Shown: one piece after another, positions 43,335 to 52,040 of the stretch | Numbering within the stretch: position 1 is the stretch's first letter | How the letters are laid out: every line of letters starts with the position of its first letter | Assembly (NCBI GenBank): GCA_965205925.1 | Contig: OZ242183.1 | Span: forward strand, 992,001-1,056,000 | Source: CAYRJD01 sp965205925 | GTDB taxonomy: Bacteria > Actinomycetota > Acidimicrobiia > Acidimicrobiales > Poriferisodalaceae | DNA length: 64,000 nucleotides | Reading direction: 5' to 3' | The notes under the pieces: model-generated | Database searches by the model: none | What the model was told of the DNA's origin: nothing | The model's input: only the letters and a program-made list of their open reading frames with translations | Position numbers and translations under genes: made by a program

Positions 43335-45212
43335 ATGACAACCCCGAACGACACCCAAGAGGCGTCGAAACAAAAACGTAAAAGGACAAGAAAAGTCAAA
43401 GGAGCCTCGCCCAAAAATTCCGGCGGGAGCTCTCCTAATTCTCAGGCAAGCAACGCGCAAACCAGCGGTGCCGACCCTTCACAAGTGGTGCGCCGCCGCC
43501 GACTGGTCTCCCCGACTGATTCGCAACCGAGCGCCAAGCAAACTGCGCCGGCCGGCCTACCTCCAGCGGTACCGCCACCTACGAAGAGCCGTCGTGCCAA
43601 CCGCAAGCCAGCGCAGCGCACTACACCCAAGATTGGAGACAGTCGACCGGCTCCTAAAACCAACGCGCCTCCCAAACGTAGCCGTCGCCGTGGCGGGCGC
43701 AATAGTGGTCGACGAGTTGCCGGCTTTGAAGCAACGAACAAGGTGTCCCCGGTTGAAGCCATTACCTCCGACGAAAAGCCTGTCGCGCTAGATAAAAAAC
43801 AGAGATCGCGCCGCCGCGGAGCTCAACGTGATGGTGAACCACTGGGTCGCTATCGGATGCTTGTAAGCGTCAACGGAGAAACCACTCACGTGTCCATTAC
43901 TGAAGGCAGAGTGCTGATTGAGCACTATGTGGGTCATCGTGGCGATCCGGAAGAGATTGACGGGAATATCTATCTCGGGTATGTGCACAAAGTGCTGCCT
44001 GGCATTGACACCGCTTTTGTAGACATCGGTACCGATAAGAACGCCGTAATTCATCACCGAGACGCATTTGGTCTCACGGACAACTCCGGCTCTTCCGCGC
44101 TGCTTGGAAGAGCCGACGCGGATAACACCAACAACCCAAGAGAATCCGCTAACTCTGAAACAAACGATGCCCGTTCAAATGGGTTTCGTGTAAGGAAAGA
44201 ATCAGGGGCTCGTATTGAGCATGTACTTAGGGCAGGTCAGCCTGTTCTGTGCCAGGTGCTCAAGAAGCCAATAGGGCACAAGGGAGCCCGGCTTACTACC
44301 GAGGTTTCACTACCCGGCCGGTTTGTAGTGCTGGTGCCAAACAGTTCAATCATTGGCGTTTCGCGGCGAATGGATGCACGAATCTCTAAGCGACTACGAA
44401 GCACCTTGAAGTCGTCGCTACCAGAAGGTTTCGGAGCCATAGCCCGAACTGCCGCCGAGTTTGTCACTGTCGAAGAAATTCGTCGCGACGTCGATCGACT
44501 AGTCGTTCAATGGCAGCAGATCGTTGACCTGTCTAAGGAAGCCAAAGGCCCGAACTTGTTGTTTAAAGAGCCTGAGATGGCTTTACGGGTGTTACGCGAA
44601 GAATTCAGTTCAGATTTTCGTGACGTAATAGTTGACGATCCTGATTTGCACAAGAAAATACGCAGCTACATGGAGGCCATCGCAGCTCCGTCAGCTGATC
44701 GTGTAGCGCTCTATGACACGAAAACTGAACCGTTGTCGTTGATGGAGAAGTACCAGATAACTGAGCAGCTTCGTAAAGCGGTCGACAGCAAGGTATGGCT
44801 GCCTTCGGGAGGCTCACTCATTATTGAGCACACTGAAGCGCTGACCGTTATTGATGTCAATACAGGCAAAAACACGGGCTCTAGCAGCCTGGCCCAAACC
44901 TTGTTCATCAATAATCTTGAGGCAGCCGAAGAAGTTGCCCGTCAGTTGCGCCTACGCGATATCGGTGGAATTATCGTCATCGACTTCGTTGACATGGCAA
45001 GTAAACAAGAACGAGACCAGCTTGTGCTGACTCTGCGTACGGCCTTAGAGCGAGACAAGACACGGTTCTCCATGGAGCCTGTTTCAAAGTTTGGGGTGGT
45101 GCAGATGACTCGCAAACGCGTCGGCGAAGGACTGCTTGAATCGGTTACGCATAAGTGTGAAAACTGCTCTGGCTCGGGCCTACTGTTAGATGTTGGGCTG
45201 CTGTCAGCGTGA
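43335..45212 (+). CDS. Ribonuclease E/G
   Basis: From ATG 43335, preceded by AAAGGAAC, the protein has 625 residues. The first 160 are disordered and very basic (KRKRTRKVKG; KRSRRRGGRNSGRR), as in actinobacterial RNase E/G, and probably bind RNA. An S1 domain follows (IYLGYVHKVLPGIDTAFVDI), with a polar Asn/Ser-rich insertion before FRVRKESG. The catalytic DVNTGKNTG lies near 506, IVIDFVDM near 547 and a zinc-type CENCSGSG near 607. It processes rRNA and mRNA. It sits in the usual place before rplU-rpmA-obg. In-frame starts further upstream are less likely. Confidence 0.94.
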   Translation: MTTPNDTQEASKQKRKRTRKVKGASPKNSGGSSPNSQASNAQTSGADPSQVVRRRRLVSPTDSQPSAKQTAPAGLPPAVPPPTKSRRANRKPAQRTTPKIGDSRPAPKTNAPPKRSRRRGGRNSGRRVAGFEATNKVSPVEAITSDEKPVALDKKQRSRRRGAQRDGEPLGRYRMLVSVNGETTHVSITEGRVLIEHYVGHRGDPEEIDGNIYLGYVHKVLPGIDTAFVDIGTDKNAVIHHRDAFGLTDNSGSSALLGRADADNTNNPRESANSETNDARSNGFRVRKESGARIEHVLRAGQPVLCQVLKKPIGHKGARLTTEVSLPGRFVVLVPNSSIIGVSRRMDARISKRLRSTLKSSLPEGFGAIARTAAEFVTVEEIRRDVDRLVVQWQQIVDLSKEAKGPNLLFKEPEMALRVLREEFSSDFRDVIVDDPDLHKKIRSYMEAIAAPSADRVALYDTKTEPLSLMEKYQITEQLRKAVDSKVWLPSGGSLIIEHTEALTVIDVNTGKNTGSSSLAQTLFINNLEAAEEVARQLRLRDIGGIIVIDFVDMASKQERDQLVLTLRTALERDKTRFSMEPVSKFGVVQMTRKRVGEGLLESVTHKCENCSGSGLLLDVGLLSA

Positions 45213-45238
45213 GCTTGCGCCGCTAGCCTGAAGCAGTT

Positions 45239-45577
45239 ATGTACGCAGTTATAGAGACGGGCGGTAAGCAGCGCCGCGTAGAGCGTGGGCAGGTGCTTGA
45301 GGTTGAACTGCTCGGTGCTAACCAAGGATCCGGCGAATCTAACAAAAAGACCAAAGTGAGCTTTGCGCCAGTGCTCGTCGTAGATGGTGACTCCGTGCTG
45401 GCAACACCCACCGAGCTAAAAGGCAGCACGGTTACTGCGCAGATTCTCGGCGAAACTAAGGGCCCAAAAATTCGCGGGTTTGTCTATAAGAACGCCACCA
45501 CTTACCGGCGTCGTTGGGGGCATCGTCAGCGTTACAGTGAAATCGAAATCACCGACATAAAGGTTCCCGGGAGTTGA
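45239..45577 (+). CDS. rplU: 50S ribosomal protein L21
   Basis: The 112-residue protein has MYAVIETGGKQRRVERG at the start and the KIRGFVYKNATTYRRRWGHR block near the end, both diagnostic of L21. It contains a short Gly/Ser/Lys insertion (NQGSGESNKK) in the first third. It lies 26 bp after the RNase gene and 3 bp before rpmA. Confidence 0.96.
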   Translation: MYAVIETGGKQRRVERGQVLEVELLGANQGSGESNKKTKVSFAPVLVVDGDSVLATPTELKGSTVTAQILGETKGPKIRGFVYKNATTYRRRWGHRQRYSEIEITDIKVPGS

Positions 45578-45580
45578 GTT

Positions 45581-45832
45581 ATGTCTAAGACCAAGGGCGG
45601 CGGCTCTACCCGCAACGGACGCGATTCAAACGCGCAACGTTTGGGTGTAAAAATGTTCTCTGGCCAACAGATTGACGCCGGCAGCATCATCGTGCGCCAA
45701 CGAGGCACCAAGTTTCACCCTGGACGCAACGTCGGATTGGGTAAAGACCACACGTTGTTTGCGACCAGTGCAGGCATTGTGCGCTTCAGCTATCGCGCCG
45801 GCCGCAAACTCGTAGACGTAGTAGCCGACTAG
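45581..45832 (+). CDS. rpmA: 50S ribosomal protein L27
   Basis: The 83-residue protein has the L27 start SKTKGGGSTRNGRDSNAQRL and the IIVRQRGTKFHPGRNVG core. Its N-terminus reaches the peptidyl-transferase centre. It starts directly after rplU, in an rplU-rpmA-obg operon. Confidence 0.97.
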   Translation: MSKTKGGGSTRNGRDSNAQRLGVKMFSGQQIDAGSIIVRQRGTKFHPGRNVGLGKDHTLFATSAGIVRFSYRAGRKLVDVVAD

Positions 45833-45840
45833 TTGCTTTT

Positions 45841-45866
45841 CTGGCTGGCCATGGCCAATAAGCCAG
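45841..45866. terminator. Stem-loop between rpmA and obg
   Basis: CTGGCT (45841) pairs with AGCCAG (45861), and the loop contains the palindrome TGGCCATGGCCA. There is no T-run; it may be a weak attenuator between ribosomal genes and obg. Confidence 0.35.
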
Positions 45867-45893
45867 CCCTTTAACAACCTCAAGAGACACCTA

Positions 45894-47186
45894 ATGAGTG
45901 GTTTCGTTGATGAATGCAATCTGCATGTCAAAGGTGGTGACGGTGGCGCGGGCTGTGTGTCATTTCGACGTGAAGCGCACGTGCCACGCGGTGGGCCAGA
46001 TGGCGGTGATGGCGGTGATGGCGGTGATGTTTGGGTAGTAGCTGACGGCAATGTCAGCTCGTTGCTAGCTTTTCGTGATTTTCCGTTTCGACGCGGTGGT
46101 GACGGTGTTAATGGCAAAGGCAAACGCAAACACGGACGCGCCGGCGAAGAGATGATCGTCAAGGTGCCACAAGGCACGATTGTGCGAGACAAAGATGGAG
46201 CGGTGCTAGCTGATCTCGTGGAGGTGGGTGATCGTTGGTTGGCTGCCTATGGCGGCCGAGGTGGTCGCGGCAATGCACGGTTTCTCAGCTCAGCCAGGCG
46301 TGCACCACACTTTGCGGAACTACCCGAAATCGGCCAAGAGCGCTGGTTACGAATTGAGCTGCAACTAATTGCTGACGTAGCTTTAGTCGGCTTCCCTAAT
46401 GCAGGCAAAAGTACTTTTATCAGTGTGATTTCGGCCTCAAAATCAAAGGTGGCTGATTACCCATTCACCACCTTGCAGCCTCATCTTGGCGTGGTTCGCT
46501 GGCCAGGTGGCTCTGCTCGGACAAGTAAGGCTAAAGCCGGTGCAAATTCTGACGAGTTTGAAATGGTCGTTGCAGATATTCCTGGGTTGATTGAGGGAGC
46601 TGCGGATGGGCGTGGATTGGGACATCAGTTTCTGCGACATGTTGAGCGTGCGTCAGTGTTGCTAGTGATGGTGGATCTGACCGAATCGCAAGGCATGGCT
46701 CCGGATAAACAAGCTGAAGTGTTGCTCGATGAACTTGAGCGCTACGACGCAGAACTTGCCCGGCGCCCACGCTTGTTGGTTGGAACAAAAGCAGACGTGG
46801 CAGAGTTTGAGTGGTCTGGTATGGCCATGTCTTCTGTGACCAGACAAGGGCTTGACGCAGTGTTAGCGCGCTTGCGTGAAGCGGTTGCCGGAGCCCGCAA
46901 CACCGTGGTGGTTGCTGGTGATTCAATTTCAACCAAAACCATCGTGCATAAATCAGCGCAAGGAGCAGTAGAGGTGGTGCGACGTGACGATGGAGCGTTT
47001 GAAATATTCGGTCGCGCAGCACTGCGTGCGGTTGCGTTGACAGATCTAACCGATCCTGAAGCCTTGGATTACGCATGGAAAGGGTTGAAGAACTTGGGCG
47101 TACCAGCCTTGCTATCTAAACAAGGTGTAAGCGAGGGTGATGCGGTGGTAATAGGTAATTTTGAGTTTGAATACGTACCCGAGTAG
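45894..47186 (+). CDS. obg: Obg-family GTPase
   Basis: The 430-residue protein has the three Obg domains: a glycine-rich Obg fold (GGDGGAGCVSFRREAHVPRG), a GTPase with G1 GFPNAGKST near 165, G3 DIPGLIEGA and a TKAD-type G4, and a C-terminal OCT domain ending EFEYVPE. It acts in 50S assembly and stress control. The 9-nt GATGGCGGT repeats at 46003-46029 encode part of the conserved glycine-rich loops. Confidence 0.96.
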   Translation: MSGFVDECNLHVKGGDGGAGCVSFRREAHVPRGGPDGGDGGDGGDVWVVADGNVSSLLAFRDFPFRRGGDGVNGKGKRKHGRAGEEMIVKVPQGTIVRDKDGAVLADLVEVGDRWLAAYGGRGGRGNARFLSSARRAPHFAELPEIGQERWLRIELQLIADVALVGFPNAGKSTFISVISASKSKVADYPFTTLQPHLGVVRWPGGSARTSKAKAGANSDEFEMVVADIPGLIEGAADGRGLGHQFLRHVERASVLLVMVDLTESQGMAPDKQAEVLLDELERYDAELARRPRLLVGTKADVAEFEWSGMAMSSVTRQGLDAVLARLREAVAGARNTVVVAGDSISTKTIVHKSAQGAVEVVRRDDGAFEIFGRAALRAVALTDLTDPEALDYAWKGLKNLGVPALLSKQGVSEGDAVVIGNFEFEYVPE

Positions 47187-47192
47187 CAAAGC

Positions 47193-48344
47193 ATGCGAGT
47201 AGTAGTAAAAATCGGCACATCATCTGTAACGCAGCCCGCCACCGAAGCTGCAGCGCAAGTTGGTGGAGTAATAGGTGGAGTAACAAGCGGAGTAACAGGC
47301 GGAAAAATAAACGAGGCTGCGCTAGCAAAGCTGGTGTTAGAGGTGGTTGCCGCCCGTCAGCAAGGCCATGAGGTAGTGGTCGTCACCTCAGGCGCCATTA
47401 CCGCAGGCGTGCAACGGCTAGGAATCCCTCGCCCTACCCGCATCAACCGATTACAAGCCGTTTCCGCAGTGGGCCAGATCGACCTAATGGGTGCTTACTC
47501 CCGTCTGTTCGCCGAACATCAAGTCGCAGCCGGACAGGTTCTGATCGCACCGCACGATTTTGCGGATCGAAACCAGTATGTGCACGCTCAAGACACTTTC
47601 GAAAATCTGTTAGCGCTAGGTGTCGTACCGATAGTCAACGAAAACGATGCGGTTGCCGACGACGCAATCCGCTACGGCGACAACGACCGCATCGCGGCCT
47701 TGGTTGCCAACCTGCTTATGGCTGATCTGTTGGTGTTGCTTACCGACACCGCTGGTCTTTATACCGCAGACCCAAATCGCAACCAAAACGCGACTCTGAT
47801 CGAAGAAATCGCAGAAGTAACGGAATCGCTTGAAGAGTTGGCTGGCAACCCGGGGATTGTCGGCAGTGGGGGAATGGCTTCCAAGTTGGCGTCTGCAAAA
47901 ATGGCTTCTTGGAGCGGAGTGCGCACGATCATCGCTGCAGCCAGCCGGTCAAACGTGTTATCAGATTCAATTATGGGCCGTCCCGAACAGAGCACGGAGG
48001 TATCTGCTCGCTCAACACGCATTGCGGCTCGCAAACTTTGGATCGGCTTTGCAGTGGCAACGTCGGGCACGCTTGTAGTCGACATCGGTGCGAAAAAAGC
48101 TCTGGCTAGAGATGGAAAGTCGCTTTTGGCGGCAGGGGTTACCGCTTGTAGCGGAAAATTTGACGCCGGTGAAGCGGTAGAAGTTCAAACCGAGCAAGGT
48201 GAGGTGCTGGGCAAGGGCTTGGTTGCCATGAGTTCGGAAGTACTGGCCGCTGCAAAGGGCAAGCGCAGTGCAGAAATGGCCGATGGTGTGTTGCCGCTAG
48301 TGATTCATCGTGATGATCTGGTGATTCTCAGCCAAGACTTCTAA
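47193..48344 (+). CDS. proB: Glutamate 5-kinase
   Basis: The 383-residue protein has an amino-acid kinase domain (VVVKIGTSSV; VVTSGAITAGVQRLG; IVNENDAVADDAIRYGDND) and a C-terminal PUA domain (ARDGKSLLAAGVTAC). It phosphorylates glutamate in proline synthesis. An insertion near residues 24-39 (GGVIGGVTSGVTGGKI) is encoded by four imperfect 12-nt repeats between the first strand and the first helix. It starts 6 bp after obg and is followed by proA. Confidence 0.95.
   Translation: MRVVVKIGTSSVTQPATEAAAQVGGVIGGVTSGVTGGKINEAALAKLVLEVVAARQQGHEVVVVTSGAITAGVQRLGIPRPTRINRLQAVSAVGQIDLMGAYSRLFAEHQVAAGQVLIAPHDFADRNQYVHAQDTFENLLALGVVPIVNENDAVADDAIRYGDNDRIAALVANLLMADLLVLLTDTAGLYTADPNRNQNATLIEEIAEVTESLEELAGNPGIVGSGGMASKLASAKMASWSGVRTIIAAASRSNVLSDSIMGRPEQSTEVSARSTRIAARKLWIGFAVATSGTLVVDIGAKKALARDGKSLLAAGVTACSGKFDAGEAVEVQTEQGEVLGKGLVAMSSEVLAAAKGKRSAEMADGVLPLVIHRDDLVILSQDF
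47262..47309. repeat. 12-nt minisatellite in proB
   Basis: Four units (GGTGGAGTAATA, GGTGGAGTAACA, AGCGGAGTAACA, GGCGGAAAAATA) encode GGVI-GGVT-SGVT-GGKI. Confidence 0.9.
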
Positions 48345-48393
48345 CTGGGCAGTACCCTGCTTTAGTGTTTTTGCAGCGAAACAGGTGCTTGAA

Positions 48394-49647
48394 ATGAGCA
48401 CGAGCGAGCAAACCATGTTGGAGCTTGGCAAGCGGGCCATGGCCGCTTCGGGTCCTCTCGGACAGGCGCCAGGAGCTCAGAAGAATGATGCTTTAGCCAT
48501 AGCGGCTGACTTCTTGGAGGCTGCCACAACCAAGGTGCTAGCAGCCAACGATCGTGACGTGCAAGAGGCGCTGGCTGCAGGCACTTCGCGAACCGTGATC
48601 GACCGTCTACGCTTAGATGACAGCAGAGTCCAGGCCATGTCAGCAGGCTTGCGCAAGGTAGCGAGCTTGGAAGATCCGGTTGGCAAAATAATTGACGGCT
48701 GGGTGCGCCCCAACGGGTTGGCAATCCAACGAGTGCGGGTGCCTCTAGGAGTGGTCGCAATAATTTATGAAAACCGACCCAATGTCACAACGGACGCGTT
48801 CGGGCTATGCCTTAAGTCGGGTAACACAGCCTTTCTGCGTGGCTCTAGCGCGGCCTTGAACTCAAACCTCGCGATCGCTGACGCTCTGTGTGGGGGCGCT
48901 GAAAAAGCGGGCTTACCACGCGATGCTCTAGTGCTTGTTAGCGACACTAGCCACGAAGCAGCAGCGGCTTTCATGCAGCTCAACGAGCACATTGATTGCC
49001 TTATCCCGCGCGGCGGGCCGGAGCTGATCTCAGCTATACGTGAGCACGCGACGGTTCCCTATGTGATTGACGGTGACGGAAATTGTCATGTTTATGTTGA
49101 CGAGACGGCCGATCTAGACCAAGCCGTGGAGATAATCGTCGACGCCAAAATGAGCCGCCCGTCGGTTTGTAACGCGGCCGAATCACTGGTTATTCACCGC
49201 GCTGTAGCGGCCGAGCTGCTGCCACGTTTGATCGACCGTTTAAAGGACGTGGAGCTAGTCGGCGACGCCGAAGCGTGCGCTATCTCTGAGCGGATTCAAC
49301 TAGCTGAACCAGATGACTTTTACCGCGAGTTTCTCGACCTTAAGTTGAGCGTAAGCGTTGTAGGCGCGCTTGACGATGCCATTGACCACATCAACCAGCA
49401 CGGCACCGGTCATAGTGAGGCGATCATCACTCAAAATTACAGTGCAGCTAACCAGTTCACTCGGCGCGTAGATGCCGCCGCTGTCGTGGTTAACGCCTCA
49501 ACGCGCTTTGTTGATGGCGAAGAGTTTGGATTTGGTGCAGAGATAGGTATAAGTACCCAAAAGCTGCACGCACGTGGTCCAATGGGACTAGAACAGCTCA
49601 CGACTACAAAGTTTGTTGTTACCGGCCAAGGACAGGTTCGCGGTTAG
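48394..49647 (+). CDS. proA: Glutamate-5-semialdehyde dehydrogenase
   Basis: The protein has the ProA fold with RVPLGVVAIIYENRPNVTTDA, LKSGNTAFLRGSSAA and the catalytic cysteine in SVCNAAESLV. It reduces glutamyl phosphate to the semialdehyde made available to ProC. I chose ATG 48394 (417 residues) because AGG lies just upstream; GTG 48385 is three codons earlier. It is directly after proB. Confidence 0.95.
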   Translation: MSTSEQTMLELGKRAMAASGPLGQAPGAQKNDALAIAADFLEAATTKVLAANDRDVQEALAAGTSRTVIDRLRLDDSRVQAMSAGLRKVASLEDPVGKIIDGWVRPNGLAIQRVRVPLGVVAIIYENRPNVTTDAFGLCLKSGNTAFLRGSSAALNSNLAIADALCGGAEKAGLPRDALVLVSDTSHEAAAAFMQLNEHIDCLIPRGGPELISAIREHATVPYVIDGDGNCHVYVDETADLDQAVEIIVDAKMSRPSVCNAAESLVIHRAVAAELLPRLIDRLKDVELVGDAEACAISERIQLAEPDDFYREFLDLKLSVSVVGALDDAIDHINQHGTGHSEAIITQNYSAANQFTRRVDAAAVVVNASTRFVDGEEFGFGAEIGISTQKLHARGPMGLEQLTTTKFVVTGQGQVRG

Positions 49648-49700
49648 CTGCAAGCTCGTAAGCCATCGCAAGCATATTCTTCAATGAAAGAGATACATAA

Positions 49701-50579
49701 ATGAGTGACGCAATTTTCGCTGACTTGACAGCTGTACGTGAAGGCCTCGGCAAGGTTGACTACTTGGCCGACGACGGCATAGCCAGTGTCGTGTTTCTGG
49801 CTGAGCGGCTGAACAAGCCGGTACTCATCGAAGGGCCTGCTGGCACTGGTAAAACTGAGCTAGCTAAATCCGTGGCTAGCGCTACTGGTTCTCGTCTGAT
49901 TCGCTTGCAGTGCTACGAGGGCTTAGACGAAGCCAAAGCGCTTTATGAATGGAACTACAAGAAGCAGTTGCTGCGTATTCAGTCCGATCGAGGCACTGAA
50001 GGTGCGGGTTGGGATGATCTGCAAGACGATATTTTCAAGGATGAGTTTTTGCTCACACGGCCCTTGCTAGAGGCGATTACTGCTGAAGATCGGGTTGTAT
50101 TACTTATCGATGAAGTAGATCGCGTGGAGGTTGAAACCGAAGCATTGCTATTGGAGCTGCTGTCTGATTATCAGGTGTCGATTCCTGAGATGGGCACCAT
50201 CGTCGCTAGTCAATTGCCGATGGTGTTCCTGACTTCGAACAACACAAGAGAACTGTCGGAGGCCTTAAAACGTCGTTGCCTGTTTTTGCATATCGACTAC
50301 CCGGAGCTTGAACGCGAAAAAGAAATAGTGGTCACCAAGGTTGAAGGCATCAGCAACAATCTGGCCGAACAGGTAGCGCGAGTTGTCCGATCGATCCGTC
50401 AGCTTGATCTCAAAAAGAGCCCGTCGGTGTCAGAGACCTTGGACTGGGCGCGCACCTTGGTGATACTTGGTATCGACAGCATCGACGAGGAGCTAGCGAA
50501 AGAAACTCTGCACATACTGTTGAAATATCAGACGGATATAGAGAAGGCAGCGAAGGAGCTGACCGTAGAGGAAGGCTGA
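49701..50579 (+). CDS. MoxR/CoxD-type AAA+ ATPase
   Basis: The 292-residue protein has Walker A GPAGTGKTELAKSVA near 45, Walker B VVLLIDEVDR near 134 and sensor-1 FLTSNNTREL, typical of MoxR-family ATPases. With the next gene it forms the common ATPase plus von Willebrand-factor-A pair, a chaperone module that inserts metals or activates enzymes. In CO dehydrogenase clusters the equivalent pair CoxD/CoxE matures the molybdenum-copper site. Two CoxL-type genes are in this window, but neither is adjacent. Confidence 0.9.
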   Translation: MSDAIFADLTAVREGLGKVDYLADDGIASVVFLAERLNKPVLIEGPAGTGKTELAKSVASATGSRLIRLQCYEGLDEAKALYEWNYKKQLLRIQSDRGTEGAGWDDLQDDIFKDEFLLTRPLLEAITAEDRVVLLIDEVDRVEVETEALLLELLSDYQVSIPEMGTIVASQLPMVFLTSNNTRELSEALKRRCLFLHIDYPELEREKEIVVTKVEGISNNLAEQVARVVRSIRQLDLKKSPSVSETLDWARTLVILGIDSIDEELAKETLHILLKYQTDIEKAAKELTVEEG

Positions 50580-50583
50580 CGCA

Positions 50584-52020
50584 ATGCTTGACCTAATGAG
50601 CGGTTTTGTGGTGGAGCTAAGAGCGGCTGGACTTCCGGTGTCGTTGACGGAAAATCTTGACGCCATGGAAGCCGTTAAGCACATTCCAATTGAAGATCGC
50701 CTCGCATTTAAATACGCCCTGGCTGCGACGATGGTTAAAAATGAGCAGCACTGGCGTGCGTTTGAGACGGTGTTTGAGGTCTATTTCGCTTTGCGCGGCC
50801 CCGAATACTCAGTTACAGGTGAAGACGGTGAGAGCGAGTTCGATCCGGACGACATTGAGGATTGGATGTCTCAGCAGATGCGAGGCATGGGTGGGCGCAG
50901 TGGCGGCGAAGATATGAGTCCTGAGGAAATCGCTGAAATGCTTTTCCGTGCGTTGCTACAAGGCGACGAGGCAATGATGGCAGCGATGGCGCGTGCAGCG
51001 GTTACGCAGTTTGCTGGAATGGAGCCTGGCCGACCTGTCGGCGGCACCTATTACCTTTATAGAACCCTGCGAAATTTGGACCTAGACGCCATGTTGGAAC
51101 GGTTGGTGCAGGAGTCTACGGAGCGTTACGACAACGACCTGACCACTCTGCAGCAGCGACTTGAGCGCGAAGAGTTTGAAAAGCGCATTGATGATTTGCG
51201 TCAGGAGATAGAAGCTGAAATCCGTCGTCGTCTTGTGGCCGATCGTGGGGCTGAGGCAATGGTTAAAACACTGCGTAAACCGTTGCCAGAAGACGTGGAC
51301 TTTATGCATGCCAGTCGTGAAGAAATGGCGAGCATTCGCAAATCCATACAGCCTCTTACTCGCAAGTTGGCAGCCAGATTGGCTCGCAAGCGCAGACACA
51401 AGCGTCGCGGGCATCTGGATTTTCGTGCGACAGTTCGTCATTCGCTCAACTACGGCGGTGTTCCGGTGGAACCACATTTTCGCCATCCTCGCCCAGCCAA
51501 ACCAGAGCTAGTAGTAGTGGCTGACATTTCCGGATCGGTCGCCGCGTTTGCCCGTTTTACCTTGCATCTCGTCTACGCCTTACAGAATCAGTTCAGCAAG
51601 GTGCGCTCGTTTGTGTTTATTGACGGCATAGACGAGGTAACGCACATGTTCCAAGGCGAGGAAGACATAACCAACGCGGTTCATCGCGTAAACACCGAAG
51701 CCGATGTGGTTTGGGTCGACGGTCATTCCGACTACGGGCACGCTTTTGGGGCGTTTTGGGAGCTTTACAACAACGACGTCAACTCCAAGAGCACGATGAT
51801 GTTTTTAGGTGACGCTCGCAACAACTATCACTCCACCAATGCTTGGGTACTAAAGGAATGCGCTAAAAAGGCTCGGTCGGTGTTTTGGCTGAATCCAGAG
51901 CCGAAGTCTTACTGGGATACCGGCGATTCGGTTATTACTGAATACGGCACTTATTGCAACGGTGTTTTCGAATGTCGCAACTTGCGTCAGCTCGAAGCCT
52001 TTGTGGACAATTTGGCCTAG
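50584..52020 (+). CDS. CoxE-like von Willebrand factor A domain protein
   Basis: The 478-residue protein has a charged helical N-terminal region, with a Glu/Arg-rich coiled coil near residues 175-220, and a C-terminal VWA domain with the MIDAS motif DISGS near 313. The late segment KSTMMFLGDARNNYH is typical of CoxE-like proteins. It starts 4 bp after the MoxR-type gene, so the two proteins should work as a complex. The client enzyme is unknown. Confidence 0.9.
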   Translation: MLDLMSGFVVELRAAGLPVSLTENLDAMEAVKHIPIEDRLAFKYALAATMVKNEQHWRAFETVFEVYFALRGPEYSVTGEDGESEFDPDDIEDWMSQQMRGMGGRSGGEDMSPEEIAEMLFRALLQGDEAMMAAMARAAVTQFAGMEPGRPVGGTYYLYRTLRNLDLDAMLERLVQESTERYDNDLTTLQQRLEREEFEKRIDDLRQEIEAEIRRRLVADRGAEAMVKTLRKPLPEDVDFMHASREEMASIRKSIQPLTRKLAARLARKRRHKRRGHLDFRATVRHSLNYGGVPVEPHFRHPRPAKPELVVVADISGSVAAFARFTLHLVYALQNQFSKVRSFVFIDGIDEVTHMFQGEEDITNAVHRVNTEADVVWVDGHSDYGHAFGAFWELYNNDVNSKSTMMFLGDARNNYHSTNAWVLKECAKKARSVFWLNPEPKSYWDTGDSVITEYGTYCNGVFECRNLRQLEAFVDNLA

Positions 52021-52040
52021 CTAGTTACACAGGGTTAGCT

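Noticed and set aside
43076..43381. 101-codon TTG frame between rodA and the RNase E/G gene
   Set aside because: No clear ribosome site, no recognisable domain, overlaps the RNase start, and composition looks non-coding.
46003..46035. GATGGCGGT triplicate repeat in obg as a novel minisatellite
   Set aside because: It encodes the glycine-rich loops that are conserved in all Obg proteins, so it is explained by the family.
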